Shown in pieces: positions 1 to 12,028 of a stretch of DNA of 64,000 bases (position 1 is its first letter; every line of letters starts with the position of its first letter). This DNA is from Artemia franciscana (lineage: Eukaryota; Arthropoda; Branchiopoda; Anostraca; Artemiidae): positions 2,238,052 to 2,302,051 of the forward strand of contig NW_027062662.1 of the NCBI RefSeq assembly GCF_032884065.1, written 5' to 3'. Made by a program: the position numbers and the translations under genes. A model generated the notes under the pieces. The model made no database searches and had not been told where the DNA came from. It worked only from the letters and a program-made list of their open reading frames with translations.

Positions 1-83
1 GGCTTAAGAAACACACATGCTTCTCAGCAATTGAGAGCCTTCCAATTCAAAGGGTCTGAGAAAGCTGTAGAAAAGTACCAGCG

Positions 84-306
84 TGCCATAGTTGACTCCA
101 GGTATGTAAAAAGTTTCAAAGCTGCCAGCAGCAGGGTCTGACAGAATTCCAAAAGCTTCCAAATTTCAGTAGCACAACTTGTGTTTTGAAAGCTTTTCTT
201 TAAGTAAAAAATGTTTTTATAAGTAAAAACAGTATTTTCATAAAAAATCTTCCAACAAATTCGAAAACCAAGTAGCATTGCTACTTTGCTACCCCACTTT
301 TTGCAC
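84..306 (+). repeat. SINE-like dispersed repeat, copy 1 of 3
   Basis: About 220 bases shared in the same orientation with 34838-35052 and 38185-38402. Common blocks include GACAGAATTCCAAAAGCT, CTTGTGTTTT and AAGTAGCATTGCTACTTTGC. The copies differ by many substitutions and small indels. No coding capacity and no clear A/B box was seen. Confidence 0.65.
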
Positions 307-505
307 AGCGCGTAGACTCTATCCCAAGATATATCCCATTGAAGTAGATCTAGGTGTCCAGCAAGGACAAACCTTGGTTCAACACCCACTGCAAAAAGAA
401 TCCAGGCAACAGCTGCTCACAAAGAGTGAAAAGGACAGACTATATCTCATAAAAGCACATAAAGATGTAATACCAACGATTCAGCAATCCAGGGGTTCAG
501 TACAG

Positions 506-757
506 GGAGAATTTCACTACTAAGATATTTCTTCTAAGAGCTGGTGGAGAGTTGTCAATGAGGCTTTGGGAGAATTTCACTACTAAGATATTTCTTCTAA
601 GAGCTGGTGGAGAGTTGTCAATGAGGCTTTGGGAGAATTTCACTACTAAGATATTTCTTCTAAGAGCTGGTGGAGAGTTGTCAATGAGGCTTTGGGAGAA
701 TTTCACTACTAAGATATTTCTTCTAAGAGCTGGTGGAGAGTTGTCAATGAGGCTTTG
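506..757. repeat. 63-bp tandem repeat, four copies
   Basis: Four nearly identical 63-bp units start at about 506, 569, 632 and 695. The unit runs GGGAGAATTTCACTACTAAG ... GTCAATGAGGCTTT. As 63 is a multiple of three, frames remain open through the array on both strands, which yields spurious repeated peptides. The first unit has a slightly different left border (AGGGAGA). Confidence 0.95.
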
Positions 758-984
758 CTGTCATCTCAAGGAACTACAATTCCTTCCCTAAAAATCAACA
801 ACAGGACTATCATGTAAGATCCGCGGGCAAAGACTGAAGCTCTTATTAAGGCTCTTGCTGAATTCTCTAATCTGGATGATGCTAGTAAAGAAGTTTAGAA
901 TTTCTCTTATCAAACCAATGCTTTCCTTGATTATGTGAACTAGCCTACTCCACTCCTTAAGTTCTTTGCATTCCGCAGCGTCTT

Positions 985-2160
985 GCTGTGACCAAATCTA
1001 AGGTTCCTTGCAGTATACCTAGATTTTTCTTTAAGTCCTGCACTATCAAAATAGCTGGATCTTTGTCATTAATTTTCTGGCTGTGTTTTTGCTCTGGGAT
1101 TTTTCTGCACACAGGGAAATCTGCCAATGTCATTTGTATGCCTAAACCAGATGGCGATCAAGCAAGCATGGGCTCACATAAGCCTCCTCTCCTGTATTGG
1201 GAAAGTTTACGAAGGTGTTTCCAATTATACACTTTACCAGTACCTTGAGTCAAATGACATTTTATGAAACCATCACTATTGATCCTGTCAAAAACATTCA
1301 AAACTTGACCGCCTAGTGGTCCAGCACCAAGAGTGGATTGAATTCCAGCAAAAAGATACAACACCAGGCTATTGTCATTTGACACAGTATGGTACTGTGC
1401 CTACTTAAGAAGCTTTACACGTGTCTGTGGATATCTGTTAACAATGATTTGAAGCTTTATTTCTGATCATTCATTGTGGATTGTTCTTAATGGGTTTACT
1501 TCCAGAAGATAACCAATAAGGTCATGCATGTACTAGGATAGTATCTTAGGACCTATGCTTCTTGTTCTCTGCATAAATTACATAGGAGACAACTTTGCAA
1601 GTCATCTACATCACTGTACTAACAACACCACAATACACATAGCCATCCTAAAACATGAAGACCCAAGCCTCTCTGCCTTTACAGATGAATCTTTAGGATA
1701 TTGAAGACAGACCTGATAAATGCATGGTCATTTTCACTGCATTGAAAACAAATAAGTTCCTGATCTCACAATCAGAAGTGCCAGGCATAAACCCCAAGTT
1801 CCTCTTTATGAATGAATAAAAAAAGGGAGTTGGCGAGCTTTGTCTCATTAAAACCACTTCTCCACAAATCTCTCTTGGAAAAACCACTTAAATTGGCTTG
1901 GAACCTCCTGTGGAAAAAGCCGTGGGTCATTCTTTGCTGCCAAAACCTTCCACCATCTAGCTGATCATCCTGGTGTATAAGCCTTGCATAAGACCCATTG
2001 CTGAGTATGGATGCCCACTGTATGCTCGTGCTCTGAAAAAATTGTTAGCTCAACTTAAAAAAATCCGTAATAAAGCAGGTTCAGTCATTCCTTATGACTC
2101 TCTCCAATCTGTTAGTGCAAGGGTTGATGTAGCATTGATGGCTGTTTTATACAACTAAAC
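985..2160 (+). pseudogene. Decayed non-LTR retrotransposon reverse transcriptase (LINE 1)
   Basis: Colinear pieces of a LINE reverse transcriptase appear in several frames. At 1040-1200: IAGSLSLIFWLCFCSGIF and ANVICMPKPDGD, matching the pre-palm region. At 1540-1650: ILGPMLLVLCINYIGDNF followed by CTNNTTIHI in place of the catalytic FADDTT-type motif. At 1970-2100: YKPCIRPIAEYGCPLYA and a Lys-rich thumb segment. Both catalytic aspartates read as asparagine and many stops and frameshifts separate the parts, so the copy is inactive. The pattern fits jockey/CR1-like clades. Confidence 0.75.
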
Positions 2161-2689
2161 AAGTTTACCATCAACTTTAGACCTTCCTTGTATTGCCCCC
2201 CTCCATTGTACAACCGACAAGACAGACAACACAGTTCATTTCAATTACTTAAGGTTGAGATACCAAGAACATGTATTTGAAGACCAACTTCATTATACAT
2301 CACGCTTTGATTTAGAACAATGTTCCTGGGAATATTATCCCAAAAAGTTTATCTGTAAAGTCCCCAAAAATAATATTCAATAGTCATTGAAAACCTTGTG
2401 ATGGAGAGACATAAAAAACTAGTAGCATATTAGATATTTAGACATACCTGCCCCATGAGTTTACGAAAAAAAAAAAATATCATATGTGGACTACATGACG
2501 ATTCAGGAACAAATGGGCCAACATGCAGCATTACTTCCTCTGCAACAGAGAACTTCAACAGAAAGATTTTGACACTTTTAGATTGACTGGCTATCTCAGA
2601 GTTTTCAATTGACAGCCAATTGTTCCTCATTGAGGCAAAACCATACTTCGGTGCCATACAGTGGCAGAAAACACCACTTTCCCATGGCA

Positions 2690-3650
2690 AAATCTTTTTG
2701 GCCACTTTAACAATCTTTTTCTTGAACTTATTGACTTAAAACAATTTGAAAACCTGAGGGAGACATCTACTTCACACTACCATGTTAGTCTCCTTGACAC
2801 TGTTCTTAAAAACCTTGAAAACGCAGATACTTGGTTAAATCTTTTATCAATTGATCTCCAGAAAGTATTCAGTCTAATTAACCACAATATCCTTGTAAAT
2901 AAGTAGCTGATGGAGTTTCAAGTGAATCCCTTTTAAGTTAAAATTGTCGCCTCCTTTTTAACAAATTGTTCTTAAGTGCTTAAATACAAAAATATTTATT
3001 CAAATCCCCTTCTTATATTTTGTGGGGTCCCCCAGGGAACTCTGATGGGTGTATTTTATTTCTTATAATGGTTAATAGCCTCATGACTGACCACACAAAG
3101 CAATGGAAGCATGTGGACAACCTGTCTGCAATTGAGGTTTGTCAACAACAAAAAATAAAAGCTCAATTATGACATTAATTGACAATGTCACACAGGAGGC
3201 TTCTTTATTGAAGATAAAAGTTAATGTTAATGAATTGTCAGTTATGAAAGTTCATTTTTAAAATCATCCCCTCTTTCACAGACCCCATTTCTCCCAAAAT
3301 CTCTGTCACATGCATTAAATTACTTGGGGTGACAATTACTGCTGACTTGAAGTAGGATACCTGTGTTCAAAACATCTTCAAACAAACTTCCACTTTGGTT
3401 TCCCTTCTAAAACTTTTGATAAAATTATCTGCCCCTCTCCTTTAAGGATCTTCTCCAACTTTATTGTTCTTTTATTTGGCTGATACTTGAATATGCTGGT
3501 CTAGTGTGGCATTTGGTCTTTATTCAGAGCAAAATGTCCTTTTTGATTGAAAATGTCCAAAAACAAGCACTTAGAATCATAAATGGTGAAGGGAAGGGAA
3601 TAAATGGTTTGGAGAGCTCTGCAGAACTCTTGCCTGGGGCCAAAAAGGAT
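2690..3650 (+). pseudogene. Decayed non-LTR retrotransposon reverse transcriptase (LINE 2)
   Basis: A second colinear set of RT motifs: LLDTVLKNLENADTWLNLLS and IDLQKVFSLINHNIL (2790-2895), GVPQGTLMGVLF (3025-3060), HVDNLSAIEV in place of the catalytic VDD motif (3110-3140), CIKLLGVTITADLK (3310-3350) and LEYAGLVWHLVF (3485-3525). Frames shift and stops interrupt it, so it is a fossil. It lies directly downstream of LINE 1 in the same orientation but is a different element type. Confidence 0.75.
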
Positions 3651-3849
3651 GGTTTTTGCTTGTCCACAAGCCGGAGCCTATGGTGTGCGAAGTGAAGTGG
3701 TTATATAGCCTATGTCAGAGAGGACTATCTGAAGTTGTGCAGCCAAGCTTTCGTTTCATCGAACCATGTTTCTGCTTTCAAGTGGAAAGCTCTGTTCTAG
3801 CAGGCAATCAGGCAGGCACCACTTTCAAATTGAAGATGGACTAAAATCT

Positions 3850-4975
3850 ATAAGTGTTAAATATATGCGGCAGTTACCCGGCCCCACAGCCAATTTATCT
3901 TCTTTGAGTGATAAATAGAAAAATTTATAGAAGCAAAAATGTGGCATTTTCCCACGGGTCCAAAACTGCTACCATCTATTGTTTCTACCCATTTCTGTTT
4001 GTGATTTCAGCTGACTTTATCATTTGTTTTTTTGGACTTGGGATTGCAGCAGAGAAATGGTATCAGATGTGCCTAATAAACTTTAAAAGTTCTCTCATTG
4101 CTAAAGAAATTAGAGCTTATCCTTTGCTCTTTTCTAAGTGGTGATGTTAGAAAGTTGGCCTACAGCAAAAAAAAAATCAACTTTTGAACTAAGACAGATA
4201 GAATTTTTTTACAGCAATTGATAGCTCTTGATGAGCTGATCAAAGTATGACATCAATTTTTTGGTACAAAAATTCCTTCATGAGGTATACCAGTGTTAAA
4301 GTTTCAAGGGGTTGACAACTTCAGTAGTAAATTACACACTGAAACGAAATCTAGGGCAATACAAATTGTGAGACATATAGAGGACTTGTAAGCAACAGTT
4401 GGCTGTTAGGTAATAATCACCTTTAGCAATGAGGGTTAGCAACTTTTGCTAGTTGGTTTATCTGTTATTTGTTTCCAGTGTATTTGGTGGTAAAACCAAT
4501 TTGGTTCCAGTGGTAAGACATGTAGGTGACTTGTAAGTAATAATCTGCTGTTAGACTACAGTCAACTTCAGCAATGAGAGGTTTGCAACTATGCTAGTAG
4601 TTTCTTAATAATTAGGGTCACCTATCTTATCTTAATCTTGAAAAGTTAGGGATAACTCTATAATACCAACTAGATTATATAAGATATTGTTCTGAGTTTT
4701 CATCCATCACAATGTCTACAACTGAAAAGGATAAAGTCCAACTGGCTGCAAAGTCAATTTAGTCCCTTCTTTTGATACAATTTTGTTATAGTTTTTTCAA
4801 CGCTGAGGAGTAGCCTTTGATCATGTGATTACTGATTGATAGCAAAGAAACAAAACCAAAGTGTTGCTCTTGCAACTCTTTAGTCGGCAAAGCCAAACAA
4901 AGGTTGCTGCAACACTTCACATTGCCTGGGCAACATAGGTCTAATTATGTTTGACATGAAGGTCAGGTTCTTAAA
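3850..4975. other. Non-coding interval with an imperfect 140-bp duplication
   Basis: No gene seen. About 4372-4460 and 4512-4600 are diverged direct copies, both holding a GACTTGTAAG core and a CAGCAATGAG-like segment. Confidence 0.5.
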
Positions 4976-4982
4976 TATCATA

Positions 4983-4988
<6 letters not shown>

Positions 4989-5065
<77 letters not shown>
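4989..5065. repeat. (TA)n microsatellite
   Basis: About 77 bases of uninterrupted TA repeats. Long IYIY... frames across it are artefacts. Confidence 0.97.
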
Positions 5066-5067
<2 letters not shown>

Positions 5068-5102
5068 TGAAAAGAGGAATCACCAATGCAACAGCACAAA
5101 CA

Positions 5103-5103
<1 letters not shown>

Positions 5104-5136
<33 letters not shown>
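5104..5136. repeat. Poly(A) tract
   Basis: 33 consecutive A residues, close to the (TA)n tract. It may be the tail of a retroposed sequence, but no body could be recognised. Confidence 0.9.
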
Positions 5137-5139
<3 letters not shown>

Positions 5140-5840
5140 AGACAGAAGGAGAAAAGGAAGACTGTTTTCCTAAATTAGTGATTAATATAGACCAGCACTT
5201 GAATGAGGCCTTAACCCTACTCATCCATACAATCACATAGGTCAAACAGCATAGCCACACACAATCAACCATAAAGAATAATCCATGGACAGGCAGTCAT
5301 GTCGTCAATAAGTATAAGTTGTCATTTACCTTACAATAGAAAAAATAATATAGACAAATAATTCAGAGGCAACACCCAACATAAGGCAACGCTCATCAGA
5401 AGAATACACTGGCCTATATAGGGTTTCGCCACTCTAAATTCTCTACCCAGCACAGTGTTGTGGCTACCACAGAATATCCATGGCATCCCCGCGTCAGGTA
5501 TCACCCCCAAAATACATGCCTATGAAAAAAAAAACAGCAAATGTAAAACAACCAAGTAAAACCAAAACAAGCTTATCCTGTTAATATATCCCTCCCTTTA
5601 GCAACAATAGGTAAACTCAATATTATAAATTTTACCAAATCACAAATATTAACACATTGCAAAAAACCTGAATGAACTAAACAATTATAGAATTCACCTT
5701 TACCATGTGGCTAATTTTTAAGAAAATCCGCTCAATTAGAAACACAATTCAAAATAAATGGTGCTGTGACAACATTTCTCGAACCTCCGAAATTAGTTGA
5801 AAATTTCTTTAAGTATTTCTAGATAATTCTTTTGATATTT
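5140..5840. other. Non-coding interval, nothing recognised
   Basis: AT-rich sequence with no convincing coding frame, RNA gene or repeat shared with the rest of the window. Confidence 0.5.
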
Positions 5841-5842
5841 AT

Positions 5843-6440
5843 TTAAAAGTTCGTTATAATGAAAACTAAATTTTTTAAATTGTCAATTTCCTGGCTATTA
5901 TACAACTCAAAAAAACTCTTGCTTCTTTGACTCAGCTGTTGTCCCCCTCTTCTCGACAAGTTTTTTGGCACCAGCTCGGGACTAGGATTATTGCTTGAAG
6001 AATTGCTCCCATAAACAACTTGACTATGGCTTGGCATATTATAATCGAATATTAGATCACGGTTAAAACGATTAAAAAGAGACAAACGGTCAAAACGCTT
6101 AAAAGACACTGAACGATTAATTCGACATTTTAAATGACTAGCACTATGAGCAAAATTGCACAACTTGTTGGCACAAGTCATCATCATATTTCGACAGGAT
6201 CGAAATTGCAAGTTGTTGCTTTGCACTTTTTACTTTGTATTTTCGGGACATGCGTAGAAATTTACAGTTGTCCTTCTTGTTGCAGGAACCTCCTTCGAAA
6301 TACTTGCACCATTTACTTACACAGGAATTTTCTCGTTGATTTGGTTGTTTTTTTCTTATCAGTAACATTTTTGCTTTTGTGAATAAGCGGACATTGTTCG
6401 TCAAGTTTGCATGCAACAGTTGACAAAAAAAAGAAACACG
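5843..6440 (-). pseudogene. Broken CCCH zinc-finger coding remnant
   Basis: Three CCCH-type fingers follow one another on the minus strand but in different frames. Finger 1 (about 6438-6379) is canonical C-x8-C-x5-C-x3-H: CFFFLSTVACKLDEQCPLIH. Finger 2 (about 6320-6250) reads CKYFEGGSCNKKDNCKFLR, with Arg in the last His position. Finger 3 (about 6215-6160) reads CRNMMMTCANKLCNFAH, with shortened spacing. The frame changes show at least two frameshifts. CCCH fingers normally bind RNA. Whether this was a host gene or a transposon ORF is unknown. Confidence 0.5.
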
Positions 6441-6592
6441 TTTTCTTAGTTTCTCGTCTTTCGGTATTTCCTAGTCTTTCAGCAATTTTCACGACGTTTT
6501 TTTTCGAATAGCTATAAGTTCAGAACGTCCGTTTCGGTCTATTTTATCGGGTTTGAGATTCAAGTTTTACTTTCGCACTGTGGATCTTTTTT

Positions 6593-6925
6593 TCAAGTTG
6601 CAGGATTAAATTGTCTTTGAAAGGCAACTCTCACAACTATTGGGGCGATTTTGAGGAGATGGGTTCTCCAAAGGTGAGGAAAATATATTGTTGAGGTTAA
6701 CGACAGAGTATGTATGAGTATCAGCTTCAGGGTGCTCAGTTCCAACAGCCATAATACATGAGCTGCATTTCCAGTTGGAGTTTTCTTTACATAATGCTGG
6801 TGTGGTTCCAGCACAGGTGGGGGGGGATGGAACCATAAAAGGCATTTCGAGCACTGAATCGTCACACCTTTCCCACACGACCTCTCACATTCAGGGCAGA
6901 AATAAGTAGGTCTGGTTCGTGTCAT
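6593..6925 (-). pseudogene. Frameshifted PHD-like zinc finger remnant
   Basis: From the ATG at 6925 the reading is MTRTRPTYFCPECERSCGKG, VTIQCSKCLLWFH, which is the first half of a C4HC3 PHD finger. After a shift near the run of G/C around 6820-6830, the other frame continues with CAGTTPALCKENSNWKCSSC, the expected second half. PHD fingers of this kind occur in chromatin proteins and in ORF1 of some LINEs. It lies about 170 bp upstream of the CCCH remnant on the same strand, so both may come from one gene or element. Confidence 0.5.
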
Positions 6926-7424
6926 ATTCAGTATACAGTCTTACCGGTAATATACCTAATTAATAAGTCCAAAATCAATTTCCTTCCAAACGAGGGTGTT
7001 AATTCATAAATCCTAAGGGAATTTACTCAAATAATTAGCTGTCAAATAATTCAAGTTCCGATTCTGAAACTTCATTGATTGTTTCGACCTGGTAACGTTT
7101 TCTGTGTTTTATAAGCAGGTTAGAAGTTGAAGTCATCTTCGTCAGAGCATTAAAAATATTAGTGATATCTCTTTCTTAAACAGAGTAATTAAAGAGATTC
7201 TTTTTGGTAAGTATGAACTTTAGTTGTTTTTTGGGGGAAGGGGGTTGTAAATAAGTAATTAAATAGATTATTACGACCTTTTAGGGTGTGATTATAATAC
7301 AAAAGTTGAAATTCCTTTGCTGGAAGGTTTGTGGTGCCAATTAAGATGTGGGATGTGTACTAATTGTTTTATTATCTATTTAGTCCTGTATTTTTTAGTG
7401 TATTTTTACCACCACCACGGACAA

Positions 7425-7608
<184 letters not shown>

Positions 7609-7784
7609 TAGTGCTATTGTGACATAAAATTTAAATCCAGCAACCATGCAGTGATAAAAATTTTTAAATAAATTCTATTCTAAAAAGCATTAGAACATTC
7701 AGTTTACGTTTGAATGAGACCTTTCTTAATCTTCTATGACCAACACTTTAATACAATTACCCTTGGGGAAAAAAACAATAGAAC

Positions 7785-8178
7785 GTGCAACTGTAGTCTT
7801 TCTTCTGAAAAGAAAAAATTCAAAATCCACATTTTTGAAGATGGTAGCCTGAAACCTCTACAGAAGGGTCCCTGACATGCTGAATGTACTGGCATGATTT
7901 CATTTCAGATTGTTCTCCTTTTGGGGGGGGTGGGGTGTTTCTCCCTTTTTTAGGAAATAGAAAATTTTTCTGAGACACTTAGTAGCTATTGATGGGTATT
8001 GGGCAGCAAAACACTCAATGAATTTTATATGATGGAGGAAATAATTGAATCAGCATAAAAATTCAATTCTATTGATACATTAAATGTTATCAGCATTTTA
8101 TTTTTGGAGTTTTTTTTTTCTATTGGCTCATGCTGCATCTTATTTACAGTTTGTTACCACAAACTGCTTGAAAACCAA
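7785..8178 (+). repeat. Foldback family, diverged 3' portion (copy E)
   Basis: Matches the 3' unique part of the foldback element at 16008-17655: the CTGACATGCTGAAT block, TTGATGGGTA, CAGCATAAAA, and the terminal ACAGTTTGTTACCACAAACTG palindrome. Both hairpins are missing. Confidence 0.55.
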
Positions 8179-8179
8179 A

Positions 8180-9410
8180 AAAAGCTGAAAAAATATTTGT
8201 TTTATTAACTAATAAGAAAAACTTTGCCAGAAAAAAACAAACAAAAATTAATAAAAAAATTCCCATAAAAGAAGTTTTCATAGAAAATTAAAGAGCTACA
8301 TTATGCTAATGGGAATTACATGGGACTATCATATTGGAAAGTAGTAGCATTTTTTTCTTCCTGGATGGGGTTAATGTTCTGAATTATGGAGGGGTGGTTA
8401 CACTCCCAGGTTTGCCCCTAATCCCCCTAGATTTCAAAAAACTTGTTCCTGTGGTGTATTTTTATTGAAACATACCTTTTTCATGGATATTTCACTGCAG
8501 AATTAAAGAAAACAATAAGTTTGCACCCCCCTCATAGATATGTAAAAATGCACCTTCCCCCCCCCCCCAAAAAAAAAAAAAACTTTCATGAATTGATGCA
8601 ACTGTTGCAATTGATGCAAGTGTCTTTTGGATTCTGCAATAAGTTCTAAAATTGTTAATAAAGACTGCTAATGTTCTGATGCCCACAATTGTAGCAGTAT
8701 TTCATGAACTTTCATGACCTATTGTTCGTGACCTATTGAGATTTCTTACACAGATAATCAAATAAATCCTATTTGATTAAAAACTAAATGAATAACCAAG
8801 ACAAACTTAAAACAAAGAAATTACTAAAACAGAAGTAGGACTACTTTTGTATTTGTGACCTGATTCCCAGGAACTTGATGTAGATTATAAAGTAATAATT
8901 TTATTACTGGTATTGTCTTTACTTTGCATAGGCCCATACCATGAGGCTAATGAGAGACTATTAGAAGGGGAAGAGGCGTTGCCAGAAAAGTAAATATTAT
9001 ATTTGAAAGAGAATCAGATAAGGAAACAACCAGTACTACTCTTTTTTGTAATGTTTCCTTCATAGTAAGTCTATGATTAGTGTGTCTACTATAGTAGACA
9101 CACTAATAATTGAGATAACCTAAGCTAGCTTGAACGTTACCATTGGCCACACTGATTCAGTAAACCAAAAATAAAAACAGCAGACATATGCAGGATAAAA
9201 CCAACCTCTATAGCATTAATTGAAATATCCGAAACTTGTCTAATCTTCAAATATTCTGAAATTAAAGAATCAAGAATCACAGATCTCTCTTCATAGCAAT
9301 CATAAATGTACAGTGTTGCCCTTTAAACACCTTCTCAGAATGTAATTTAGTCTCTGAATTCACTCTTGAAAGTTTCATAAGGGTAAAACCCCTAGTAATG
9401 GACAATACCC
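8180..9410. other. Non-coding interval with a perfect 32-bp palindrome
   Basis: No gene seen. It contains a C-run/A-run near 8560-8582 and the palindrome at 9076-9107. Confidence 0.5.
9076..9107. repeat. Perfect 32-bp palindrome
   Basis: ATTAGTGTGTCTACT is followed by AT and then its exact reverse complement with no spacer, so both strands read the same over 32 bases. Confidence 0.95.
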
Positions 9411-9529
9411 AAAGCTGTATCTAGGGGGATTAGGGGGTTTGGTCCCCAACCCAAAATGTTAGTCTAACTTGTAAAAACATAACAAAATGAATACAAACAA
9501 ATTTTTGATGTGTTTTTTGTCCCCCTCCC

Positions 9530-11720
9530 CTCTGAAACAAGAGCTAAGAGCTCATATGACACTTGTGACAAGGTCGGAAGAGCCAAGAGCTCATATGGTA
9601 TAAGCTCTAGCAAAATTCTAAGAATCAATAGGTTGCTATAAAAGGAAAATCAGAGGCTTAATGCCAGTCGGGATTTAAAATAAGAGCTCTGAGTCATGAG
9701 GTCCTTTTAAAAATCAAAATTCATTAAGATCTAATCACCCACTTGCAAGTTAAAAATACCTCAATTTTTCTAATTTTTCCTCTCCCTTCAGTCCCCCAGA
9801 TGTTTGAATCAGGAGAAACGACTTTATTAAGTCAATTTGTACAGCTCCCTGACACACCTACAAATTTTCATTGTCCTAGCATGTCCAGAAGCACCAAACT
9901 CGCCAAAGCACTGAACCCCAACATCAAACTCCCCCAAAGAGAGTGGATCCAGTCCAGTTATGTCAGTCACATATCTACAACATTTAGAAGCATTTTCCAA
10001 GATTTCTGGTTTCCCCCTCTGGCTCCCTCTAATGTCAACAGATCTGGTCAGGATTTGAAACAAGAGCTCTCAAACATGAGTTCCTTCTAAACATCAAATT
10101 TCATTAAGATCCAGTCACCCATCCTTAAGTTAAAAATACCTCAATTTTTCTATCTTTTCCAAATTAACAACCCCAAGCTCCCCCAAAGAGAACGGATCTA
10201 TACCAATTATGTCAATCTCATATCTATAACTTGTGTTTATTATTCCCATCAAGTTTTATCCCAATATCTCCACTCTAAGCATTTTCCAATATTTCTAGTT
10301 TTCAAGATTTCTGTTTCCCCCCTTTAACCCTCTATGTCCCCAGATCCGATTCCAATTGAAAATGGAGCATCTGAGACATAAGATTCTTCTATATATCAAG
10401 TTTCATTAAGATCCAATCACCCATTTGTAAGATACCTCAATTTCATGTTTTCCAAGAATTCTGACTTCCCCCTCCAACTCCCTTCAATGTCACCGGATCT
10501 GGTTGGGATTTAAATGAGAGTATTAAAGCACAAGATCCTTTTAGATATCAAATTTCATTAAGACCTGATCACCCATTTGTAAGTTACAAATACCTAATTT
10601 TTTCTAATTTTTCCAAATTACTCCCCCCCCCAACTCCACCAAAGAGAGTGGATCAAGTCTGGTTATGTCAGTCCCCTATCTTTGACTTGTGCTTATCCTT
10701 TCCACCAAGTTTCATCCTGATCTCTCCACTTTAAGCATTTCCCAAGATTTTTGTCCCCCCCCCCCTAATGACACTGGACCCGGCCGGGATAAAAAATGAG
10801 AGATCTGAGTTTCAAGGTCCTTCTAAATATGAAATTTCATTAAGATACAATCACTCTTTCGCAGGTTAAAAATACCTCATTTTTTCTAATTTTTTAGAAT
10901 TAACCTCCCCCCACCCAACTCCCTCAAGAGAGCAGATCCGTTCCAGTTATTTCAATCCTGTATCTAGGACGTGTGCTTATTTTTCCCACCAAGTTTCATC
11001 CCAATTCCTCCACTCTAAGCATTTTCCAAGAGTTTAGGTTCCACCCCCTCCAACATCCCCTTCACCAGGAAGTCCTTCCAAACATCAAATTTCAATAAGA
11101 TCCGATCACTCCTTTGTAAGTTAAAATTACCTCATTTTTCTAATTTTTTAGAATTAACCCTCCCCCTCACTCCCCCAAAGAGAGCGGATCCGTCTAGGTT
11201 ATGTCAATCATGTATCTAGGACTTGTGCTTATTTTCCCTGCAAAGTTTCATCCCGAAACCTCCACTCTAAGCATTTTCCAAGATTTTAGGTCCCCCGTCC
11301 CCCAATGTCACCAGATCCAAGTGGAATTTAAAGTAAGAGCTCTGAGACATGGTATCCTTCTAAACTTCAAATTTCATTAAGATTCTATCACTCCTTTGAA
11401 AGTTAAAATATCTCATTTTTTCTAATTTTTCAAAATTACCCCTCACCCCCAACTCCCCCAAACAGAGCAGATATGTTCCAGTTATGTCAATCCTGTATCT
11501 AGGACTTGTGCTTATTTTTCCCACCAAGTTTCATCCTGATCCCTCCACTCTAAGCATTTTCCAAGATTTTAGGTCTCCCCTCCCACACCCCAATGTCACC
11601 GGATCTGGTCAGAACTTAAAATAAGAGCTCTGAGACATGATATCTTTCCTAACATCAAATTTCATTAAGATCCCATAACTGTTTGTAAGATAAAAATACT
11701 TCATTTTTCTATTTTTTCCA
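9530..11720 (+). repeat. 2.2-kb element with ~270-bp internal tandem units
   Basis: A head rich in AGAGCTCATATG-like words (9540-9640) is followed by degenerate units of about 250-300 bp. The marker TCATTAAGATC (or close variants) appears at about 9720, 10101, 10407, 10557, 10840, 11090, 11377 and 11665. Each unit carries a CAAAGAGAG-GGATC block, a GTTATGTCAATC block, TAAGCATTTTCCAAGATTT and AGAGCTCTGAGACATGA. The sequence is polypyrimidine-rich on the + strand. A related, inverted copy is at 57175-57800. The class of mobile element is not determined. Confidence 0.8.
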
Positions 11721-11723
11721 AAT

Positions 11724-11757
11724 TAACCAAGTGGTATTAACCACTTGGTTAATACCA
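11724..11757. repeat. Short palindromic cluster of CCAAGTGGTATTAACCACTTGG
   Basis: TTAACCAAGTGG-TATT-AACCACTTGGTTAA forms a 10-bp-stem hairpin just after the tandem array. Confidence 0.6.
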
Positions 11758-12028
11758 AGTGCCATAAAAACATCCTGGATAAAACCCTGACAATGCCTAA
11801 TCTTGGACAAAATTCTCAATAAAAATGTATTTGTCATTAACATGGACAGTTGGCTTTAAATCTTGGACATGATATAAATCATTTCAGATAGGCTAGGGTT
11901 ATTATACACAATATTCTATAACTGACATAGGGACAAGGTGACAATGCTGCTTGATCTGTTTTCTATGGTCTTTCCAAATATGTTGTTATTACAACATTTC
12001 ATATAACTGACTTACCAATAAAGTAAAC

